Source of the DNA: Salvelinus alpinus
Lineage: Eukaryota > Chordata > Actinopteri > Salmoniformes > Salmonidae
DNA length: 64,000 bases
NCBI RefSeq assembly: GCF_045679555.1
Contig: NC_092122.1
Span: 13,009,043 to 13,073,042 of the forward strand
Reading direction: 5' to 3'
The notes below the pieces were generated by a model. The model saw nothing but the letters and a program-made list of their open reading frames with translations, ran no database searches and had not been told where the DNA came from. How positions within the stretch are numbered: the stretch's first letter is position 1; each line of letters begins with the position of its first letter. Position numbers and translations under genes: made by a program. Below, in pieces: positions 1 through 14,769 of this stretch.

Positions 1-1588
<1,588 letters not shown>

Positions 1589-4500
1589 ATGGAACTTCTT
1601 TGCTTCGAGGACAAAGTCGTGCTTGCCCAAATTGACCCCAACATTCTCTATGACGACAGAGTATTGCAACGTCTGCTAACCATAGAAGACAGGTTTCTAC
1701 CGCAATGTTCGTATTTTAAATGTGTCCAGAAGGACATTCAGCCACATATGAGGCGAATGGTTGCAGGATGGATGCACGAGGTTTGTGAGCGTTTTTAGCC
1801 TACATGTGCATTGGTCAGGTATAGTGCTGTTTTCAAGGCATTTGTGCATTGGTCAGGTATATTGTTTGAAGGCATATCTCACTATAATAAGTGTGCTGTG
1901 TATAATACGATTTGATTTCTCTAAAACAAATGAGCCTACAGGGGTGTGTGCGTTTTGTATAAGAATGTTGCATGTTCTAATAACTCTGTAATAAGTTTGT
2001 CTATTTATTCAGATGGTTTATTAAAGTTTCATAGCATGGTTGTTTTGAGAGCTGGCATGCATGGCATGTAGCCGAATTTTTACAATTTAATTCACTGAGA
2101 CATGACCGATGCAAGGCATGTGGTGCCTGGGAAGTTCCACCAGGCTAGCTAAAGTCATCACCATGCGTTTAAGTTAGCTGAATGTCAATATCTTGGATTG
2201 TATTGGTTATGGAATCAGTTAAATGGAAGAAGACATTCTAAGCTTCATTTTCATGTTGAATCTATCCAATTTGTCCGTTCTAAATAATTATGACACATTT
2301 TTGAAAAAAATCTTTCCAGTTCTTGCTGCCTCAAAATAGCAAGCACGCACAGGCTACTTTAGTTTTTGCCATTATTAACTTTAATCGAAGACAAATTACT
2401 TTCTCAATTTTCGGGAATGGTTTAGGAATGGCTTATGAACATTACGCATACAATTTTCCTGCTGTAGCTAATTTATTTATATTTGTAATTATTTTTTGAA
2501 AATATGACGGACATGGCGAAATGAGCAGCGTGGGTGTTTGGGCACGACTTCCGCTACAGGCTATAACGAATGAGAACTCTTTGATATACTTTGATATTGA
2601 AGCTTTTAATGCGGATCCACTGAATATCGACAACATAGATCACATTTGGTTTTCCCATCATGCAAATGTTGAAAAGGGATATTTTCTTGTTTCTGCAGAC
2701 ATTCATGTACATATTGATAGAATAATTAAAAATAGTAGGCCTAATATAATAATACTATTCTCTCCCACCAGGTTTGTGAAGAGGAGAAGAGTGAGGAAGA
2801 CGTTTTCCCCTTGGCTATTAATTATTTGGACAGATTTTTAGCGGTGGCGCCCACTAGAAAGTGTTATTTGCAACTTCTAGGAGCTGTATGCATGTTCCTT
2901 GCAACAAAGTTAAAGGAGAGTCGTCCATTAACTGCAGAAAAGCTGTGCATGTACACAGACAACTCCATCACACCAAGGGAACTGCTGGTAAGAAACTATT
3001 GTTTTCTCTTAATGCATGGAAAAGTATGCAATTACTTAAAACATCATACATTCATGTATAGCCCAATAATTGTACAATATAAAGTTTTTTTCTTCTGCCA
3101 TATTTGGTTAAATATGTCAGTGTACAGTTCTGGAGACTGATTCATTCCTTGGCCATACAGTGGGCCTATGCATGCATGAGGAGAGTGCCTGATCAGGTCT
3201 GAACTAAAGTGGCCTGTGTTGCCACCTAGTGGCAGTTATCCAGTTTGTCTTGTGGTAGAAGGATTTCAACATTTCCAACATTGTGGATTAATCATTTGTA
3301 GAAAGGAACAGTAGTGCATACTTCCACAAAGGTTTCTATTAATATCCACTGGTTGAGGAAGTTTATATACATTTGTTTCATAATATCCAACGGTGTTTTC
3401 TTGACCACTTTCTGTTAATTGAATGATTGGTCTCACTCAGGGGACTGTTCACAGGTTATTCCACAGGGGACCCCCCCCCCCCCCCCCAGTTAACCAGCCT
3501 CCCCTCTTAGCAACTGTTTAAAGTCTGTGACTCCTTAGTATCAGATAAAACATTCCTCCCTACCATTACACTACAATAAATGGCATGTCCCACCCATGTT
3601 GCTCAAGTGTCCAAATATGAATCACCATAGGAGAGCTATAGGACTGTGTCCTCTTCTCCTCTGCTGTCCAGCTGCTGGGGTTGCGTCATCACACAACCCT
3701 TGTGCTAGAGGTTTCCTTGGAAAAAGTGAATGGAAACTTATAGGTAGAGGCTGGTCCCAGATGTGTTTGTGCTGTCTTGCCAATTCCTAAGGTCACAGTA
3801 ATGCCAACTCATGCTAGACGGCACAAACAGACCTGGGACCAGGCTAAGAAGAAACATGGATGGTGAAATTGAGATTCTTTGTCAATGAGCCACTGCTGGT
3901 GTATCAGCTGGGAGAGAGCGGGGAATTCAGGGGGTTTCTAGCAAGGGCAGCTGTCCAGGAAGTGAGCGCAGCAGCGACAATAGCACAGACCTCCCTGCAC
4001 ATCTTCAGTCAACATTCTCCACAGGCTTACCATAGGTTAATCGTTTGCATGTGTGGCGCTGCGCTGGTAGGAAACGCATATAGATTAATGAAGTCCCGCT
4101 GTATGGCTGCCGCTTGTTCTGGGCTGCCCCTATAATCTGAGAGAGCTGCTCAGAGATGGGCCTGTCCCTGTCCACACTAACAGAGGGGTTTCAGTAAACA
4201 TGGGCGTTCCCTGCCACAGTCTCCATCTCGGGTTGACCCATCATCTCAAAAGAGGAAACCAGTCGGGGGATCAGCTGAATTTGTCACATTGGCTGTTTTG
4301 TTCCATTCCTTTTCCCCTTGGGGTGAGGCTGCTTTTAACATGAAAGCTCCCCGCAGCGTGCTAACCAACACGGGCGGTGCAGACCAAAGACGCTAGCTAA
4401 GGCTTGTGACAGGAAGGAAGCAACTGTGGCTGTGATGCTGCTGTCTCTGGCTGGAACCAGTGGCGAGGCTCGACACGTCACATGAAGAGCAATGAGAGAA

Positions 4501-7500
4501 CCATGCAGAGAGAGAGAGTGTCAAGGAAAATGTTGCTCTGGTGTTGAATGATGTCTCCTCTGAATTGAGACAGACTTGTTGGTATGCATGGTATTTCATG
4601 GCAAACAGAAGAGTAACAGGATCAATAATCCTCAAACATACCCTATAGTGCAACAGAATAAAACCACTAATAAAAGTCCCATGATGGTAGTGACTGCCCA
4701 TTACCGCTTATCACTTATTAAGCATCATTTCACATTATTTTACTTTTAATAAACTATTTCAGTTATGTATATTACACTTGTTTTATTTGAGGACTATTAT
4801 TTCATTCCAAGTCCTCTCATCTCTATAGAGCTGCTGCCTATTCTGTCTGACAAAATCACTATTTTAGTACTTCAAAGTAAATAAGGCATATTTTTATGAC
4901 TGCTGAATACCAACAATCTATTTTCAGGTAGATTCCTCGCGAAGCAACAGCTGCTCTCTATCACCTCATGCATTTATCTCTCCTCCGTAGCAGGCGTAAA
5001 ATAAACCCAGACCGGACAAGTAGATGCGCAATGGATTATGGTTATTGTAGTTAATTACTTCACTAAACTATGCAGAATATTGGCCTGTTGGAAACGACAA
5101 CACCCTACTACATCGCACAGTTCAGGCTCGATATGATTTATCTCTAGAGAAACTGGACGATGTGTGCATTGAGCTCACAGAAGAAGAAACAAAAACAAAA
5201 TGCAATTCTAATAATTGAACCGACGTCAGTCAATTAGTAGTTTAAAAACCAACATTTTGGTTAATCGTTTAGCACTAATACCCTATAAAGTGTTAGCAGC
5301 TTATAAACCCAGCTCATGCATTTGTTGACAGTAAGGCTGAGTAAAGTGGTGAATGCATAATAATGATCCACAAGACATTGCAATTCTTCTCAAGCTTTTG
5401 TTTTCTTCCTTCTGTCTCTGTCCTCTAGGACTGGGAGTTGGTGGTCCTAGGGAAGTTGAAGTGGAACATGGCAGCAGTCATCCCAAATGACTTTGTGGAT
5501 CACATCCTACACAGACTGCCCCTGCCCAAAAAGAAGCTATCTGTGGTTCGCAAGCACACACAGACATTCATCGCCCTGTGTGCCACAGGTAATAACAGGA
5601 AATTACCTCAGGAGAACTTCTGCTTCCTGATAGGATAGTCTCGCCTTTTTCTCGTTCACAATCTATCTGACATTGTGACTCATCGTTGATTGCACTCATC
5701 TGACCCTCTACTCAGCAGTCTAAGGGCAGGGACCACAAACACACATCCATCCAATGGCTGCTCTCCACGTTTCTCTTCCCATCACTGGAACACTTCTCGT
5801 AGCCTAATGGGGTCATCTTTACATTAGAACGGCTACTAAAAGCAGATGCAAGCTGTATCGAGAGCACTTTGAGCATATAAGGCATTAATAGTATAGTTAA
5901 AGGAGGCTGGGAGAATCCTCTCAGTGCGTGTAGTGTTTAGGTTAGCCTCCCCCTGTGATGACAGTGGGTGGATGAGTCTCCTCGCCTGCTGTTTGGCTCC
6001 CCTTCCACCTCCTCCTCTGTGGACTAGGATGCAGCAGCTGGATTGCTTTCTCTCTCTGCGTATTGTTTATTGACAGAGGCCCTTCCAGGTTTGATAAGTC
6101 AGAACTGGCAGCCGGCAGTCTTCCTTCCTCCCCTAGCCTCTGTACATCTCTGCTGTGGGGCAGGATGGACTCAGATGCTGCTTCAGACCCTTCCTAAACT
6201 CTAAGGATGAATCCCAATGGGTTTGTTTCCTTTATCCTATTGTATTTTTTACCTTTATTTAACTAGGCAAGTCAGTTAAGAACAAATTCTTATTCACAAT
6301 GACCGCCTAGGAACAGTGCCCCTGAACTTCCTTGTTCAGGGGCAGAACGACAGATTTTTACCTTGTCAGCTCGGGGATTCGATCTAGCAACCTTTCGGTT
6401 ACTGGCCCAAAGCTCTAACCACTAGGCTACCTGCCCTACCTCCTATGTCCTTGTTCTGATTGAATGGACTGCAGTAATAAGACAGTCCGATCTAGCTGAC
6501 CTGTAGGCAGCTGCTGCTCTCTCTCTCTCTCTCCTATATATTACATCTTTCACGTCAGATAATGTTAGAGGGAGGAAATGCAACTTAGGAAAAAAGTCCA
6601 CTTTGATGTATTGAGATTTACTGCCACGTGTCTCTTTGATCCGATCTGGCCCATAAGTCCTTGTTTACTACAATATGGTATTCAAGCCATAGGCTCCTTC
6701 AATGAGGTTCATGCCCTGTAGCTGTTTAGTGCCATTTTAGTGTTGCTTTTTTATTTGGGCGTGTTTCAGCGGTCTCCCCACTATTCATAAGCAGCCCGTT
6801 TATATCACAAGCGCAAAACAGCCACAATAAAAAAAAAGAGTCTGCTGTGGTTTAGCAATAATGTAAATGTTTGGGGTTTTATGTGCTGCACTGAATGTTG
6901 TTCTCATGACAGGGGAGCTCTCTGGCCTCTGCACAGCTGGCCTCTTGAGGAGGAGACGAGAGTGGTTGGACTACTCCCTGGGGTTGATCCAAAGCTATCA
7001 GTCGCATCCTCTTTCTATAAAGAGAGAGAAGGCCACAGCACAGAGACCAGGGTCTGTGCTTGGGCTAGAGCTGGAGCTGAAGCTAAACCCAGTCCACTTT
7101 AGGGCCGTTTCCTTTCCTCCAGGCCTGCTTCCTCCCTCCCCCGCCAGCAGGCAGGGCTATTGTCGCTCAGCGCTCTGGGCCTGGTTGATGGAGGACAAGA
7201 GGGAGTAGTTTCTGGAACTCATTGCTCACTGAGTAGGAGGATTCCTGCTATGTTTTCCTAATCACAGTTGAGGCAGAGTGAGGGAAAACACACAGGCTCC
7301 ACCACGGCCATGTTGGACATGTGTTAGACTGTGGGAAAGTTGGGTTAAGCTCTTTAAGAACTCATATTAAGAGATTATGAAGATGTTTGAACGTCTTTAA
7401 ATGCTCAGCTACTTCGTTTGGACTACATCTTGACTTGATAGTGCATCTTGTGTGAATGTGTTAGTATGTGGGAAAGTACAGTTCAACTCAGTTCGTAACT

Positions 7501-10500
7501 TATATTGTAGATTTTCCCCCTCTAAATGCTTCCTCACTTCCTTTGGACTACTCCTTGACTTGAATGTGCAACTATGATTCTGGTTTGTCACCCCTTGACT
7601 GTTGTGAACTCACTGATGTCCGACAGGTGACTGACGGATCACGTTGTCTCTTATCCTCAGATTTCAGCTTCGCTATGAACCCCCCCTCCATGATCGCTAC
7701 GGGCAGCGTGGGGGCGGCCGTCTGCGGCCTGCAGCTGGACCAATCAGACCAGGCCCTGAGTCGAGACCGTCTAACTGACCTGCTGGCCAAGATCACCAAC
7801 ACTGAGGTGGTAAGTAGTGTCTATAGCCTGATCCCAGGTCTGTTTTTAATGTTTGGCCAATTCCTTGTTATGTCAATGAATGACAAGGAGTTAGCGAGAC
7901 AGCACAAACAGATCTGATATCAGGCTAGGTAAGTGCTACATGGCAGACATTTTGGGAGCATGGCGGGAAACGAGATGATTGAAGAGATGGTAATATCAGT
8001 GTTGGCGAGCGTATAAATACTTAATGTGTTCCAACAATGGGCACCGACACCCTCTTTGGCTGCCTGTTAGACTTAGCTATTCACCAAAGTTCCTGGGCTT
8101 GGAGCACGGAGATCTTCCTGGTAAACAAGAGCGATGCTACAGTATGCCTGCAGTAGTCGCACATTGAAGCTATTTACTTTTCATGGAGTCAGAGCCTGTG
8201 GGTCTTGGCTCAGGACCTAGACTGCAGCTATAAAGAGCAGAGGCAAGGGAATGTCTTCTTAGAACCCAGGGCCCACATTCTTGTGGTAGGACACAGGCAG
8301 GCAGTTCCTTTGCATGGCTCCCACTTTAACTCTTCTCTTATGCCTAACAGAGGCTCCATCTTTCCAGGGGAAATGGCAGACGAGAAACTCACAGATTTCC
8401 TAACTCCTTAAGATGACATGCATTGAGAGCTCCCACACCATATATATTAGTGGAGGCTGGTGGGAGGCGCTATAGGAGGATGGGCTCATTGTAATGGCTG
8501 GAATGAAATTAATGGAACGGTATTAAACATATGGAAACCACATGTTTGACTCTGTCCCATTTATTCCATTCCAGCCATTATTATAGCTCCTCCCACCAGC
8601 CTCCACTGCTATATATATACACACACACACACAGTGCCTTCGGAAAGTATTCAGACCCCTTGCCCTTGACTTCTTCCACATTTTGTTAGGTTACAGCCTT
8701 ATTCTAAAATTGATTCAAAAAAAATTTCATCAATCTACACAAAATACCCCATAATGACAAAGCAAAAACAGGTTTTTAGAAATGTTTGCTAATTTATATA
8801 TATTTTTTAAAACAGAAATATCACATTTACATAATAATTCAGACCCTTTACTCAGTCCTTTTTAAAGCACCTTTGACAGCAATTACAGCCTGGTGTCTTT
8901 TTGGGTATGACGCTACAAGCTTGGCACACCTGTATTTGGGGAGTTTCTCCCATTCTTCTCTGCAGATCCTCTCAAGTTCTGTTAGGTTGGATGGGGAGCG
9001 TTGCTGCACAGCTATTTTCAGGTCTCTCCAGAGATGTTCGATCGGGTTCAAGTCCGGGCTCTGGCTGGGCCACTCAAGAACATTCAGAGACTTGTCCCGA
9101 CGCCACTCCTGCGTTGTCTTGGCTGTGTGCTTAGGGTCGTTGTCCTGTTGGAAGGTGAACCATCGCCCCAGTCTGCGGTCCTGAGCACTCTGGAGCAGGT
9201 TTTCATCAAGGATCTCTCTGTACTTTGCTCCGTTCATCTTTGCCTTGATCCTGACTAGTCTCCCAGTCCCTGCTGCTGAAAAACATCCCCACAGCATGAT
9301 GCTGCCACCACCATGCTTCACTGTAGGGATGGTGCCAGGTTTCCTCCAGACGCTTGGCATTCAAGCCAAAGAGTTGACGCTTGGTTTCATCAGACCAGAG
9401 AGTCTTGTTTCTCATGGTCTGAGAGTGTTTAGGTGCCTTTTGGAAAACTCCAAGCATGCTGTCATGTGCATTTTACTGAGGAGTGGCTTCCATCTGGCCA
9501 CTCTACCATAAAGGCCTGATTGGTGGAGTGCTGCAGAGATGGTTGTCCTTCTGGAAGGTTCTCCAATCTCCACAGAGGAACTCTAGAGCTCTGTCAGAGT
9601 ATCCATCGGGTTCTTGGTCACCTCCCTGACCAAGGCCCTTCTCCCCCAATTGCTCAGTTTTGCCGGGCGGTCAGCTCTAGGAAGAGTCTTGATGGCTCCA
9701 AACTTCTTCCATTTAAGAATGATGGAGGCCAATGATGCAGAATTGTTTTGGTAACGTTCCCCAGATCTGTGCCTCGACACAATCCTGTCTCGGAACTCTA
9801 CAGACAATTAATTTGAGCTCATGACTTAGTTTTTGCTCTGTAATGCACTGTTAACTGTGGGCCCTTATATAGACAGGTGTATGCCTTTCCAAATCATGTC
9901 CAATCAATTGGATGTACCATAGGTGGAATCCAATCAAGTTGTAGAAACATCTCAAGGATGATCAATGGAAACAGGATGCGCCTGAGCTAAATTTCGAGTC
10001 TCATAGCAAAGGGTCTGAATACTTATGTAGATAACCTGTTTTCGCTTCGTCATTATGGGGTATTGTGTGTAGAATGCTGAGGATTTTTATTTATTTAATC
10101 CATTGTAGAATAAGGCTGTAACGTAACAAAATGTGGAAAAGGTCAAGGGGTCTGAATACTTTCTGATGGCACTGTATATGTATATATACTGCAGATGAGA
10201 AAATCTATAATTTTGCGTCACAGATTAAATCGCTGTTTTGTTGTCTAAGATATTTCTTTATCACTGTAAGTCTGCACTCTTGGCTTACACAAAGGAACCT
10301 GAGGCCAGTTCAGCAGCACACAGGGACTCAGGGGCCACAGTCAGTCTAAGACCAGGAACAACCCAGCAGCTCTCGATAGACCTGTGGTTATTATGTGGCC
10401 ATGGCAACGCTGGCGCTCAGACTGTGGCCCATTAAGTTTGAGTTATCCGTACATTTCAAAGGAATGTTGGCCTCTTTGCGAGCTGTGTGCACTCTTTAGG

Positions 10501-11265
10501 GCCCGCTCTTTCGGCTCCATAGAGTCAGACCTCCCACGAGACGACGCACGGAATCAGGGAAATTACTTTTGAGATTCACCCGCTGTGTCCTGAGTGATAA
10601 GAAAGGTTTCTTTGGTCTCAGGGCTGCTGTGTTCCTCTCAACAACCCAATAGGCCTTGGTCAAAAATGTTGCAGTATAAAGGGACTATGTAACCATTTGG
10701 AAGTCTAGCCCATTATTGACTTTAGGACTATTAGGAATGTTCTACCCACACCTCACGTGTGTTTAGGAGGATTCAAGGGCCCATTGAGTCGCCACTCTCT
10801 GCCTGGTGTCTGTGTGCGCTGGTACCCATTGTTCTAGTGACTGACTGGTCATGAAACAGGCACGACCACCTATCACAAGACTCATAATACCCTCCCGGTC
10901 TGGCCTGCCATGCATGTGACCAAAGCTGTTCCAATAACAGTCAGTTGTCGAACGTGTAACTGCATGACAGCGTTAACTGTTCGTCCACAGGTGTCTGGGG
11001 TCAATCAAGAGTGTGTGTACAGCACCTAAATTAGAGGTGTTAGTGAATTGATGTTTCTTCTCTGTGTCTGTTGCAGGACTGTCTGAAGGCGTGTCAGGAG
11101 CAGATCGAGAGGGTGTTGGCCAGTAGCCTGCAGCAGGAGCAACAGCAGCAGAGGCAGATGGCCCAAGGCAGGCCAGGCAGCAAGGCAATGGAGCAGCAAG
11201 ACCAGTCCAGAACCCCAACAGACGTATCCAGCACCCCAACAGACGTACGCGACGTCAACCTATGA
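1589..11265 (+). CDS. ccnd2: Cyclin D2, five coding exons
   Basis: G1/S cyclin that activates CDK4/6 to phosphorylate RB in the nucleus. Coding exons are 1589-1780, 2772-2987, 5429-5588, 7661-7809 and 11077-11265 (192, 216, 160, 149 and 189 bp). Every junction has GT/AG and the phases agree; exons 2-4 have exactly the lengths I recall for vertebrate D cyclins. The predicted protein has 301 residues (human CCND2 has 289). It begins MELLCFED, giving the RB-binding LxCxE motif at residues 3-7. The cyclin box contains [20 protein letters not shown] and [15 protein letters not shown]. The tail is glutamine-rich (QQEQQQQRQ) and ends [17 protein letters not shown], with the phosphodegron motif doubled. 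The start sits in a good Kozak context (accATGg). Family members ccnd1 and ccnd3 are unlikely because MELLC and STPTDVRD are D2-like. Salmonids should carry several ccnd2 paralogues, so the a/b suffix is left open. Confidence 0.97.
3471..3487. repeat. Poly-C tract
   Basis: Run of about 16 C in ccnd2 intron 2. The exact length is prone to sequencing error. Confidence 0.85.
3747..3846. mobile_element. Short fold-back MITE in ccnd2 intron 2
   Basis: The ends are inverted repeats: ggctggtcccagatgtgttt on the left and a matching cagacctgggaccaggct on the right, about 100 bp in all, with an inner arm gtgctgtcttgccaa / cggcacaaa. A relative lies at 7824-7927 in intron 4. Confidence 0.7.
6250..6435 (-). 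mobile_element. tRNA-derived SINE, AvaIII/SlmI-like
   Basis: Read on the minus strand it starts ggcaggtagcctagtggtta, a tRNA-like A box, followed by a B-box-like stretch (rAACC...TCGAATCC) and an RSg-1-type tail ending in ttaaataaaggt. It lies in ccnd2 intron 3. The element class is clear; the subfamily name is from memory. Confidence 0.75.
7824..7927. mobile_element. Short fold-back MITE just after ccnd2 exon 4
   Basis: Starts tagcctgatcccaggtctgt and ends acagatctgatatcaggcta, near-perfect inverted ends over about 104 bp. It begins only 14 bp after the exon 4 donor site. Same family as 3747-3846. Confidence 0.72.
8453..8609. mobile_element. Palindromic non-autonomous DNA element
   Basis: Left end agtggaggctggtgggaggc and right end cctcccaccagcctccact are inverted copies, with an inner arm cattgtaatggctggaatg / cattccagccattatta. 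It is about 157 bp, has no coding capacity and abuts the Tc1 element that follows. Confidence 0.8.
8632..10174 (-). mobile_element. Tc1-like transposon, nearly full length, transposase broken
   Basis: Ends cagtgccttcggaaagtatt and (inverted) gaatactttctgatggcactg are the terminal repeats, with TA next to the right end. The transposase is on the minus strand in at least three frames: 9583-9807 (DNA-binding half, [15 protein letters not shown]), 9206-9457 ([13 protein letters not shown], first catalytic Asp) and 8848-9360 ([13 protein letters not shown] and [11 protein letters not shown], second Asp and Glu). All three DDE motifs remain, but frameshifts separate them, so it is dead. It lies in ccnd2 intron 4. 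Confidence 0.93.
11206..11247 (+). repeat. 21-bp tandem duplication in ccnd2 exon 5
   Basis: Two adjacent 21-bp units differ at one base (tccagaacccc / tccagcacccc) and encode TPTDV twice at about residues 285-289 and 292-296. Confidence 0.95.
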
Positions 11266-14200
11266 GCTTCCCACCACCACCATCTACATGAGTGATGCCC
11301 ACCAGTGAGCTCGCACCAATTACGTCGCTCTGTCAATCTATGGGATCTAACAACATTCGCAATGTCAAGCAATGAGCTGCCAGCACATACGCCAAGTCAA
11401 CCAATGAACTCCCACTACTAAATGCCACACCAACCTACGAGTTCCCACCCTTGTTTGTTAAGTCAACCTTTAAGGTCCCACAAAGTTTGGGATGGCAATC
11501 TATGAGCTGTCAACAGCATCATGCTGGAATTATCAACTGATAAGAACTTTTACAAACAATATAGAGAATAGGTAAAAAATAATTCAATGGGTTCTATATT
11601 GACATATGTGCCATATTAAATTAAACAAGCTTTTTTTAGACCCAATGTATTTGAAAACTTGATAGTGCCTTAGGTTTGCAGAAAGGAAACCTGAATAGAT
11701 TTGCGTCATTGAATTATTAAATATAGAAATATATGTTTTTTTACTTGATAAAAATACAAAATATAGTTTTTCACTCTAAAAAAGCTAGCAAAAACATTTA
11801 TTATTCATATTATTGTATTCTAATTATTGTTATTCTAGATATTGTTATTATTTCAATATAATTTAGTTTTATGATTATTATAATAATTGTTAATCATTAG
11901 TAAGCATTTATCAATTTCACAGTGGGTGGGTGTTTCCCTCAATTTCAAATACAGGAAGCCCCTGTAGTATTGTGTTCATTACATTAAGTACTGGTTTGGT
12001 TCTGCACAGTGTTCATACACCTTTATTTAGGAGAAGCTAATGTACAGGACCAGGAGAGCTGCATCTCCTGCCTGCTAAACTGCATCTGTAGCACTGCTTC
12101 CTATTTATGCTCTTATATGCTGGCCAGGAGAGGGCTGGGCCCACTCACACAGAACACACAGAGAGAGAGAGAGGGTAGAGAGAGACAGGTAAGGAGTCCT
12201 GAGGGTGTGTATATACTGCCCCCTAAGGGTGAGAGCGAGGACAGAACAACTATCAGCTGTTAAGGTCTTGATTTCATTACCAAGTTAATACCAAGCCAAT
12301 ATTTACTTTCTAATTGAACAAAGCTATTTTTGTTGTTATATGTTATTGGGTTGTGTGCTCTGAGAAACTCCTGCATGTTATTAGAAAATTATTGAGGATC
12401 ATGTATACATTTTATACCAGGGAGCACTGTTTAAGTCTGTCAGGAAAGTTGGCGTGAAAGCATGTTTTTGTTCTGGGTCAGCCAAAGCCACTACTAGGGA
12501 AAGGGAGATGGCATGTTGGAGGGATGGTCTTAGTCTGGAGATGAGAATGAAACTACAGTTGTTAGTGTCAGATGGCTTGTTAAAAAAGGTTTGTAGAGTT
12601 GGAGTGTGGAACATTTAGAGCAGTGGAAGTTTGGCAAAGGTGGAGTAGCCTATTGGAGAGTGAGAGGAGATGGCAAAAAAGGGAGGTTTTGAGAATGGAA
12701 CTAGAGACGGCACGATTGGTGCCATGAAATGAAGGACTGCAAACAGTTCAAATGAGGGGGAAATGGATGAAGACATGGTAGGAAGCTCTCGTGGCACACC
12801 AGAACAAGCCTGTTCTTGATTGGAAGGGCTGCAGGCGGTTGTCATTCTGATAGGTCAAGAGTTGATCACGAGGGAGCAGTTTGGTGTGCTAGAACATTTC
12901 CTGTAAGGGCCTCCTGTTAAATCCAACTAGATATTTAAGTCGGTCAAAGACTTGGATCAACCTAAATGCACTTTTAAAAACATGTTCCTTAAAAGCTGAA
13001 GTGGATGGTGATCAAACGGGGTAGGTGGGTTTTCTAATGTTTTATTTTTTTAATGATTTTAATTTTTTTTTTTAAGTTATTTGATTTTCTCTGGGCTGGA
13101 TTCCCACTTAGGGTGATGCACAAGGACTAGAAGGCATTTCCTGACCAATGAGTAGGAGAAGGGTTTACCAACATGGAACCAAATCAATTGCAATGCAAAC
13201 CTAGGAAAGCTTTAAAAATCACATCTAGACTTGATTCTTTGATTACATCCATTTAACTTGAATTTTATTTTTGCCTTCTTCATATCCAAATCAATATGAT
13301 GGTCCTAAGAAAGGATTACACAATGTTTTTTTCTGGTTCATAGTTTTTTAGTATTTTGTTTTGCTCCACAGTTCAGCTTGTTTTTCAGATAAGAAAAAAA
13401 AGAACATACTGACTTTGAACCTATGGGCAGAAAACTTTGCTCTTTACTTTTGGCATCCACGTTCACCAAAGCAGAAAGTACTTAAAACCTATTTGCTTTT
13501 TCTCATGAAATGAAATTTGCTATAAACTGAGAAAAGATATGGGTAAGCGTTTTAAAGTTTTGTTTGTTAATTACTTAAATGAATTTCTAAGTGATGAAAG
13601 CCAAAATGGATCTGTTTATCTTTGATATCTTTTTCTTGCTGCTATTAAGCTTTTTGTTTTTCAATCTTAGAATTGTGATATTCACTTGAGTGTGCTGCTA
13701 AATTATGAATTTTAAAGTATCATTATTTCCTTGCTTTTTCCTTGCTGTATGTAAACTGGAGAGCGGTAAAGTGGGACACGTCTTCGACTGGAAATACCTT
13801 CTGCAGTTTTCTAAAATAGCATGTTTTACTCTTTCCATTTATCTGGTGTTCTGTCGTTTCCTTGCTGCATTCTACCATTGAAATGTTGTTGTACCTCAGG
13901 TTCATTGGACAATACCTCACAACTCAGCAGTTTTTCAGGGAGTTAGTGGAATCAAATCTGACTCTGATACGTTTTTGATAGGTTCTAGATTTTTCCCTGG
14001 ATGAGAGGCAGGATATTCACGTGGCACCTCCTCTCTTCAGACAACAGAAGTTCCTTGTCATCCGTCAGATTACACTGATCTGTCGTTGGCCAAGTAAAGG
14101 ACCATATACCAGGTATTTCATATCATACCTAGTGCTAAATAAGAGACGGCTATATAAAATGTATTTGGAAAACAATAAAAAATATATTTTGTATCTTATT

Positions 14201-14769
14201 TTTCCTACATATGAGTTACAATTTAATTGGCACATTTAGGATCAGTGTATTGGATTAAGTGGAATGCATTTTGTGAGGTACCCATTTAGTGAGTTTTTTT
14301 TTTATATGATCAAAAAATTTTTGTGTAATCCTTCAGTGTGGAAAACTGTGGGTTTCCAGTTCGTTTTGACCCCCACCACATGTACCTCAGAAGTGTCTGA
14401 TCCACAACTTCTGTTCAATAAATTTGACCCACAAAAAAGAGTGAAGCATCTTTACTGGCTAGTAATGTACTTCTGTTCTGTGCTGGTTAAGGGAAGGTTA
14501 ACCTCGTCCCCAGGCTCAAATTGCTGGTGCATAGAGAGCCAGCTGGTGGATGAGATAAAGGGAAGGTGAAATGTGTAGAGTAATTGGGTTGGTGGTGGTG
14601 TACTGTGCAGTCAAGTAACTATGCAGGCCCATATGAAGGTAAGTTGAAGCTTGAAGGTGCTAAATGGCTTCTCATTTGATTGAAGATATGCTGCACCAAA
14701 AGGCTATTTTGTGTCTGCAGCTATAGGCTTATCTGACCTAGTGGCCGTGTGTTCAAACTTCTTATGGGG

